From Meandrina meandrites (Eukaryota; Cnidaria; Anthozoa; Scleractinia; Meandrinidae): a stretch of 64,000 nucleotides of DNA. The stretch covers positions 42,895,804 to 42,959,803 of the forward strand of contig OY855904.1 in the NCBI GenBank assembly GCA_963693305.1. The letters run 5' to 3'. The notes below the pieces were generated by a model, which had not been told where the DNA came from, did not search any database, and worked only from the letters and a program-made list of their open reading frames with translations. Positions 56,424-64,000 of this stretch are shown here, piece after piece. A program made the position numbers and the translations under genes. The number at the start of each line of letters is the position of its first letter. The stretch's first letter is position 1.

Positions 56424-56875
56424 TTTTCTTTGTCCCACGCTCATGAAAAATAAACATTTCATCTTCCATGATCAATGTACTTTGTAGTTTGACTTGTTTC
56501 CCTTATGAATTAAATTAGCACAATAGCAACGAAGTACCAGGGGTAAGGCGTCCGTGCTTACTTCAAGCTTACCTTACTCGGCATGCACACACGCACGGGA
56601 ATCATTTTGATGTGCCGATAGTCTTGTAACTCTACATTTTCATGACAACCCTGTTTTGAAAGCTTTTTCGTACCAAAGTTTGGTGTTTTTGGACGCTTTT
56701 ATTTTCTTTTTCGGTGGAATTTGGGTTTTAATTCCAATATCTTCAATGTTTTTTAATCCTTATATTTGTTCGCTTTTTTTTTTCACAACAACTTTGGAGT
56801 GCTTCACGCCCTAGTACTTCGACCATTATCTACGAAGCTCACAGAAAAGCATTTTCCCTCTTTGGCTCGGTTGAT

Positions 56876-59203
56876 TCAGTCCATTTGCATTTCTGCATAA
56901 CCCACCCGTGTTTTTCTTCTAATTCCCAGAAACAGACCTTGGGTGAACGTTTTCTTAAGAAGAAAGGCGCGAAAATCTTTCATTTGCACAATGTATATTA
57001 CCACGTTTACAACAGGGTTTGAGTATCCAATTATTGAGCTTACACAGCGCATGACATAATCGGTCACAAAATCGAGCGTTATCTGAGTTACCATGTTATA
57101 GATTAGCTGACCAAAGTAAAAAATATAAGGAAGTACAAAAGCAAACGTAAGACTAACAGCAATGGACGTACCGCGGATGGTGGCGGCTCTACGCATCATT
57201 TTAATAGCGTTGTCTCGCTGAACGTCGACAGTCCTTTGGAGCCTTGACCATAAAGTTTTGATAAGCACGATGTTAGCTACAATTATAACAAAACTTGGTA
57301 TGATGTATTGAAGAATTGTATTTATTTTTTTCCCAGTTCGTGAGCGGGCGGTATTCTACAAATCCTGTTATCTGATTGGTTCCGGGAGCGGGCGGTATTC
57401 TCCCATCCGGCCCGCTCACGCAGCGATTCCGCCCGGCTAGCTCGCTGTGTTTTCATTTCGCGGCGAGACGATCGAACCCATGAAAGTTTTGCTCTCTAAA
57501 ATTAATAAAGTTGTTCACCAACCGTTGTAAATATGAAACGAAAAGTAAGCAGTGGAATTAAAGGCCTTGAAGTTCTCCAAAAGGCGAGTATTGATTCTCT
57601 TTATTGACAAAATCAAGTTGTACCGAGTTTTATGGCCGTAGTTTGTCGATCGTTGTTTGTGCATTATTTACACTGATTTTCACGCCATTGCGCTTACCTG
57701 CAAGTCACCGGCTTAGTTACATACCCGATAGATTTTTTCAAAAGCTAACTTAGTAACGGAATTAAAGGCCTTGAAGTTCTCCAGTAGGTGGGTATTTATT
57801 GTATTTATTTACAAAATCAAGTTATAGTTTGCCGATCGTTGTTTATGCATTCGCACTGGTTTTCACTCCGTAATGCGGTTTACTGCAAGTCGCTGGTTTA
57901 CAGACTCGATTTATCATTTTAAACGCTTTGCCTTTCTGCTACTTTTTCCCAAAACCGAATACTGCTTATCACCATTCAAGAAATTGAGATGTTTTGATTA
58001 AAAACAGTCAAATTAATTCTCGCAAAATTGTGCCGTGTGCAGACGACCAAACTACACAAACAAACTTCATTCAATTTCACTTTCTTGACTCGAGATTTTT
58101 TTATGCTTTCTTTTGCTGCTGCATTGTGCTTCTTTTTTAATATTAAAATTACTTTTCTCTTTTATTCTGATGAACTTTTCCGCGAGTACTGTTCAGTTTC
58201 GCGGATTTTAATTTGTTTGGCGGAAAACAAATCATTCTTCACTTTAGCCGCAGCTTTTACCGATCGATTCAACATGAATTGGATGCGCGCGTATATTACA
58301 ATTACATTTTGCAAGACAATCTTTTTTGATTTTTTTTAACCAAGTAAGAAAAAAATAAATAAGTTATTTACCGGCTTTTAGAAAAAAAAATAAAAACGTT
58401 ATTCACCAGCCTGGGTCGGTCCGTATTGGGAAAAACTGTGTCCTCGGTCTTGGAACCGCCCTCGGCCTGCGGCCTCGGGCGGTATCCAAGACCTCGGGCA
58501 CAGTTTTTCCCAATACGGACCTCCCGGCTGGTGAATAACCTATATAACTTAAGAATATAACTCTGAACGAAAGATGCTGGTTTTTGTACTTACATACCAC
58601 TGTATAGTGTGTATCGTTAACATCAAATCGCATCCCTTCGAAAGTTGCGGCAGGAAATAAAACTATAACAAAACCTGCCAACCATGCAAATACCACAATC
58701 TTTTTGACAGTTGAATTGTCTAAATATACGTGGATTTTTGCGAGTTGACAAATACTTCTCGATGCTCATAAATAACAAGTTGTTCATTGTAATAGAAGGA
58801 AATACAATATTAATTTTATGTAACGAACTATTCGGCAACCCCAACCACGTTTAAAAACGTCAAAATATAACTGACAACATATTGGCGGAAGTGAAATGGC
58901 ATCAGTGAGAGCATCAGAGATTGCAAGACTTTTTATGTAAACGTTGAAGTTCTTTACAAAGGAACAGGTCTTCATGACGGAATTCGTCTTTTTCTTTGAT
59001 TGTAAAAAGCAGGGAACAAGAATGTTTCCCACAAATCCCATTATCCCTACTGCTACCAGTGGTAAGAACATTGCAAGTCTGATGGAAGACGGGAGGGGTG
59101 TGAAGACGAACACTCTGCTTGTCAGACCTGTTCCATATACCGCCACTGATGAGTTGGTGGGAGGCAGACTGGAAGACAGACTCATACCCTGCATATTTTG
59201 CAT
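56876..59203 (-). pseudogene. Class A GPCR gene, split and frameshifted
   Basis: The minus strand encodes a seven-helix receptor. ATG at 59203 follows an acceptor-like TTTGTTTCCTAG. TM1 has GFVGNIL, TM2 has LAISDALTD, then RGWGC (ECL1 Trp and TM3 Cys), ICL2 SIEKYLST in place of DRY, and TM4 FAWLAGFVIVLFP; ECL2 ends at VVCKYKN (58590). After a gap of about 1.2 kb come TM5 ILQYIIPSFVIIVANI (57330), TM6 with FVLPYIFYF, TM7 SNPVVNVVIY (NPxxY) and a basic tail, with a stop at 56876. Two apparent frameshifts lie in TM3/ICL2 (about 58840 and 58735). The gap may be an intron (GTAAGT at about 58588). Ligand unknown; close relatives of this sort are orphan or peptide-like receptors. Marked as a pseudogene because of the frameshifts, though assembly errors would make it functional. 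Confidence 0.75.
57340..58545. repeat. Repeat-filled gap within the GPCR gene
   Basis: Contains, from left to right: a short fold-back (CGTGAGCGGGC at about 57342 against GCCCGCTCACG at about 57410); a tandem duplication with period about 204, marked by GGAATTAAAGGCCTTGAAG at 57554 and 57758; and a 148-bp hairpin at about 58398-58545, with TTATTCACCAGCC against GGCTGGTGAATAA and a CTCGGCCTGCGGCCTCGG loop. No coding sequence was recognised except chance frames. Confidence 0.7.
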
Positions 59204-60238
59204 GTGGAGTAACAGAAACAATCTAGGAAACAAATAGTAATAAACGTGTAAATACGTGACATAACGAGTGGAATTAAGAAGGGCTGAATGCAGAAGAAAG
59301 GTTGAATGCAGAAGGGATGACAATTCAGTACTGAGGTACAGAGCATAGTGAAGACAAATCAAACGCCCTTTGGGCCTGGCCTGCCTCGTGTCACTTTTTT
59401 GTTGCTTTATTTGAAACTGGTCGCTTTTCACGTCGTTTCATTTTTGTGTGGGATACCTGTGGTATCGCACACTAATGCGATTGGGTTCAAAGTCCGTTAA
59501 TGAACTGCATCAATGCTTCTCAAACTCATTAATAATTCATTAAGTTAACTTCCAATCACGAGATGTATACCACATCACGTGCATGCATTTGGATACCCAA
59601 TGAAAAACAGTATACCAATCTCCAGTGAGAGTGGTATATACCACTACATTATGCACATCGACAACTTGCACAAAAACAATGAATATTTATTATTCCGTAG
59701 TAACCTTGAAATTTTTTTAACAATACAACTCATGAAATCCGAAATAGTGCTAACAACAATTCCTTAAATACAGATAGCGTCGGATACTAAATACTATTAC
59801 ATAAATTGTTTTTCGTGGATACATCTCTTCGTTCTATTTGCTCTACTTCAATGACAAATTTGCTTTGGCAACAATTCAGAGAGTCGAACGCTTCGAAACC
59901 TAATGCAAATTGTAATCTCTAAACGGGCCTCCTGAAAGAATGGAAATTTTTCCCCACCCAAGTTCTTCGCCATTGTTTAAAAACGTTAACGCGTATTTGT
60001 TTTTATACCTTGTTGACGGGGAATACGGCTTTCTTGACTTAATTCTCTTCCTCGTAAACCATTTTCGATTCCTAAACCACGCCGCTCCTTCCTCGCTCAT
60101 GGCTGGGACGCTAATGAATCATGCATGCAATCGCGTTCTTGCAGAAAAGGGCAAAAATTTGACACTGCATAATTTCTTATTGTTTCATTTGACAAAACAT
60201 GCCACTGCATAATTTCCTATTGTTGCATTTGAGAAGTT
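59204..60238. other. GPCR upstream region and intergenic
   Basis: Includes the partial copy of the TGTGTGGGATAC MITE (about 59445-59490). No exon could be supported. Confidence 0.5.
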
Positions 60239-60380
60239 ATTTCCAAAACTCGAGCTCGTGTTTCATCGTGGTATCCAAACACCTCGCAACAATAAAAGCA
60301 CTCGGCCTACGGCCTCGTGCTTTCATTTGTTTCTCGGTGTTTGGATACCCCGATGAAACACTCGCTCTCGTTTTGGAAAT
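60239..60380. mobile_element. 142-bp hairpin MITE
   Basis: ATTTCCAAAACTCGAGCTCG and GTTTCATCGTGGTATCCAAA pair with TTTGGATACCCCGATGAAAC and TTTTGGAAAT. The loop is GCACTCGGCCTACGGCCTCGTGC, similar in design to the hairpin at 58398-58545 (CTCGGCCTGCGGCCTCGG), so the two may be related. Confidence 0.7.
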
Positions 60381-62060
60381 AGTACATCCCACACATACAC
60401 CCTTTGCGTACCATATTTTTATCACTTGCTGGCTGCGGTGTCCAAAATGTCGAAATTTGGTAAAAGCGAACAGCTCTTTTTTTAAAAAAAAATTTAGTCT
60501 CTTCACCCCAAATACATTATTCTTCTTTAGAACATCATCCATTTTAGCGTGACATTCACAACACGATATACCCGGAACCTGAATCAAAATGCGAAAAAAA
60601 AATTAGTTAAGTTTAGTAAAATTTGTCAAATAATTTTCTGTTGTTTATATTTGATCGTTTATACGGTGAGCTGCGAAGTGGAGGAAAGAGAATAGAAAAC
60701 AGATACGAAATAAACGAGATAAACCTAAATCCGCCAAAAATTGCGAATGTTTTAGTTCACTGATTTTTCTTCTTGCTGACAAATTTGAAAGATTTACTAC
60801 CAGAAAAGGTAGCGGCTGAAATTTAGGTTCAAAAACAAATCAATAAACCATACTTTCAAAAACTTTAATTTTTACAGTGAAACTGTGTCATTAAAATTCC
60901 CCCGTGATTGGCAGATGATCAACCATTCCAACTTGTTTTGGCGGTTGTCTGTGTTTACAGATGATTTTTCGGTGGGAATTCCAAAAAGGCTATCATGCTA
61001 TATTTCTTTATTAGTTGTAAATCTCCAAATTATCTTAAAACTAAAACAGTTATCTTTAATCTGTTATTGATTTTCGGGTATTTTGTTTACGTTGTGTGTG
61101 TGGTTTAACATTTTGTGTCTGCACGCAAGCCTTCATGCAACAATTTACTAACTTTTGTTTAATTTTCAGGCCAAAAAACCTTTTTGGTGCGTCGTAAACA
61201 AGGACATAATGTAAACCAGTTTGAACCGGTGGACTTCTTGAGACCGCCTGGAAGACGTTTTGGACGTCTAAAATACGCATATGCTGGGAAAAGATAAGTT
61301 ATTCCAGGAAAATAAAGAGATATCGTTGAATCATTTCATTTCTGTTTTACTTTCTTATGCAACATCTTATTGTCATTTTAAAGTGTAGCTGGCGTTTTTA
61401 ACACGCACATTTGCTTTTATGAAAAAATTTTGAATGAACAGATGTAATGACGGGTAAGAAATAAGTATCTAAAAATGGTAAACATGGATGGATTTTCGCA
61501 AAACTGTCATCATGTCAATATTACCACTGTGTTGGGTTATTTTGCTTTTCAAAAAATAAACTTTGAAGCGCCTTTAAGTAGACTCAGTTGAAAATTGTAT
61601 TTTTGCTTTTAAGGGCTGAAATTTTTAAAAATTTTCAATCAAAAAAAGTTACAAATATCCGCGCTAAAGGTAAAAACACGATTTACAACAAGGTTTTTAA
61701 ACTCTTTTCTTTGTCATTCAGTGCAGGCGAGTCGATTTCCTCAAATTCAAAAGCGTGTTAATGAATGTTTTCAGCGAAATGGATTTTAGCTGTTTGATGC
61801 TTTCATACAGTTCATTTGAATTTTAGGGTTTTAAAATAGATACAGTTTACCGTAATCCTTTTTTTCCCTACACCCCGCCTGTCGTTGTTGTTATTCTTCG
61901 ACATGATCACCGTGGTTTATTAGGCCGATATGATAATTGAAATGTTTGTATTGCAAATATAGAAAACGATAAAATAAACACAAACGGCACATGAATTGAT
62001 TTTCTTTGATTTGTCCGCGTGAATTGATAGGTTTTGGTGTGAGTTTATTTTATATTGCAG
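60381..62060. other. AT-rich intergenic, no gene recognised
   Basis: Only short frames. No repeat structure beyond simple A/T runs was noticed. Confidence 0.5.
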
Positions 62061-62196
62061 TGATTTATTTTGCTCTGCCTCAAGAAAATTTGTTGTACCA
62101 TGTTGTGCCGTAAGATATTCATCTTGCACTTATTGGCAACTGCGCTATTAATTTTCGTGGTGCTTATCTACCCGAGTGAAAATATTGTGTACTGTA
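62061..62196 (+). CDS. Candidate first coding exon with signal-anchor peptide
   Basis: TTTATTTTATATTGCAG before 62061 is a plausible acceptor. ATG at 62100 opens a frame whose first residues, CRKIFILHLLATALLIFVVLIYP, are a basic start plus a hydrophobic helix, as in type II membrane enzymes or secreted proteins. A possible donor follows (TACT/GTAAAG near 62196). Without the next exon the gene cannot be named; it may continue beyond the window, or be chance. Confidence 0.25.
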
Positions 62197-63485
62197 AAGG
62201 CCAGAAAAAAAATAACTGGGGAGTTCCGTTTTCAGTCTTCCCTAAATCTATATACATCTGTTCATTTTTGCTTTATTGCTTTTTCTCGGATGATGTTTTT
62301 GCCCCTCACTTTTTGCTCAGCTGGAAAAGAAAAAACCGTAATTAACAAGCTCATTTCTTTATCTGCCCCCGTTTTCCGAAATTGAATGCTAGCTGGCATA
62401 TCTCGTATGAAATAGGGCGCGGCACCATTCTTGAATTAGAATGCATGTTGAATCTCAGACCTCAACAAAAACATACAGAAACATTAAGGGCCCAAATTCT
62501 CATTAAATATTCTCGGCACGTCTACATCTAATTCAAAACGGCAGTGACCATATAAACGTTAGACAGAAAGAACGATCGTCAGTAACAACTAAACCTGAGA
62601 CCGCGCAGATTGATATACGTTCTCGGCTCTCACTCGTTGAGGTAAGGTTTTAATGTTATGGTTTCCAAGTATAAAGCTAACGAACTTAAATTTACCAACA
62701 GTACAGTTCCACAAATTGCAAACATATCCTTTGTCGTGGGCAATTTAGTTAGACAGATATGAGCAAAACTCACATCTGATGTAAATCGACTCCATTTCTT
62801 TGCAAAGTTAATTTATATGGTCGTCGACGAGTTATCATATTTCATGCAGTCGAGTAGTGTTAAGTTTTAGTTAAGGCTGAAGTAAATGAACACATTAGAT
62901 GTCAAAATTGTTCTGATATCTTCCGGTATCTTTTTTCAGTGAAGGAAAAAGAGCTTTGCTGTCTTTGCCGTAAAGGTTGGACTCTGACGTTTGTGCAATT
63001 TCCTTGGAACTAGTAATCTATTGTAAGTACTAAATATATGAAACTGGAATAATTAACGTGCGGCGTTAAAGTCATGTATGTGGACTATCGAAAGTGGATG
63101 TGAACAATATTCTCTCATAATGATACCTTGGTGAAAAATTCGTAAGCTGTTAACGTTACATACCTTAAGATAAATTTCGTATATCGCATGGTTCCTTCAA
63201 CTATGTTGCGACTAATATCTTCTTTCTAGACAAAATGAATAGTCGAGTTGTCAGGCATTAAAAATGTATCGGCATTAAACATTATTGACGATACTTAGAT
63301 ATAAATTATACGCCCATAGAACGTTAATTTGCCATGGGTAACTTAGCAGATCTTGACATTCGATCTATTTCAGTGAAATGACTTAGGTTTAAGAGTTTCA
63401 GAGCATAATTTCTGTGACCTAGCGTTTTCCAATCACCACCGTTTGGCCGAGTTATCGTGGTCTTGCAATTTAATTTAAAACTGAC
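62197..63485. other. Intergenic or intronic, possible noncoding exons
   Basis: TTGAGGTAAGG at about 62638 is a good donor, and TATCTTTTTTCAG at about 62938 a good acceptor, followed by TATTGTAAGTAC at about 63020, another donor-like site. The enclosed stretch (62940-63020) has stops in all frames, so it could at best be a UTR exon. Evidence is weak. Confidence 0.2.
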
Positions 63486-63897
63486 TGTGCGTTTCCTTTA
63501 TAAAAATCGATGTGTTTTTGAAAAGAGTAAAATTCTGTCAGGAAACTAAAAGCCAAAAACTGTTTTTGCGCGAGGGGAAATCTAAATTATTTCCTTGTTT
63601 TTGTTTTTTTTTTATAATTATTACTATCCGTTCAAAAATTTTGAAAGGGCGATATCGCTTAAGACATAACTGTTAAGAGATTAGTTTTAACAACTTCCTT
63701 CCCCAAACAACGCCTGTGCATTTACTTTTTAAAAATCGATGTGCTTTTGAAAAAAATAAATTCTGTCAGGAAAAACTAAATTGTGTCCTTGTTTTTTTAC
63801 AATTATTATTATGAGTGCAAAAAAATTTGATAGGGCGATATCGCTAAAAACATAACTGTTAATAGGTTTGTTTTAACAACTTCCTTCTCCAAGCAAC
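63486..63897. repeat. Tandem duplication, period about 220 bp
   Basis: Two adjacent copies share AAAATCGATGTG.TTTTGAAAA, TTCTGTCAGGAAA, GGGCGATATCGCT and AACATAACTGTTAA.AG.T and AACAACTTCCTTC. They differ by small indels. No gene. Confidence 0.8.
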
Positions 63898-64000
63898 GTG
63901 ACTCACTGGGTTGTGATTTGGATGTTAACTGAAACAAATGCGGCCCGGTGCTACATAACAACATTTTATTTACCTAGTGCTTACAGATGATTTCAGAAAG

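Overview
The window reads as nuclear DNA of an animal, most likely a cnidarian and plausibly a stony coral. It is AT-rich, genes are sparse, and most of the 64 kb is transposable elements, hairpin MITEs and tandem arrays. The host level is inferred from the mix of DIRS, Penelope/GIY-YIG, LINE and TIR elements and from lineage-specific single-exon enzymes. Nothing in the sequence proves the species. No bacterial-style operons, CRISPR arrays or rRNA genes were seen.

Genes. The strongest genes are three intact paralogues, each with a ~510-codon coding exon, for a membrane-anchored acyltransferase with the HHxxxDG motif. AT1 is at 28871-30406 on the minus strand, AT2 at 43325-44857 and AT3 at 50657-52192, both on the plus strand. 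All three have a splice acceptor 12-17 bases before the ATG and share homologous upstream DNA, so each seems to have a 5' UTR intron. A class A GPCR lies on the minus strand at about 56876-59203. It is split by an intron or insertion and carries two apparent frameshifts. Two weaker exon candidates are at 45014-45341 (-) and 62061-62196 (+).

Layout. 1-7200: a truncated LINE tail, an AATC microsatellite, several TIR hairpins and a 2.6-kb inverted duplication. 7900-12600: two large arrays, a TCAG-derived array with a 148-bp unit and a C-rich minisatellite whose units carry an ATGCAAAT octamer. 16300-20300: a repeated segment with two large fold-back elements between its copies. 22400-27800: a CCGTCAA-rich TIR element, a LINE fragment, a hAT-like MITE, a tRNA-like sequence and a decayed Penelope-like element. 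28800-52200: the acyltransferase cluster with its interrupting transposons. These include a DIRS-type tyrosine-recombinase retrotransposon whose core is inverted relative to its ends and which sits inside a TTAA-flanked element. They also include two copies of a TIR family with 7-bp target duplications. 52400-64000: a SINE, a LINE 3' end, the GPCR, more hairpins and tandem duplications.

How it fits together. The acyltransferase paralogues probably expanded by duplication together with their upstream regions. AT1 is closer in sequence to AT3 than AT2 is, although AT2 and AT3 are neighbours in the same orientation. Transposons account for most of the spacing between the copies. No other pathway can be assembled from this window.
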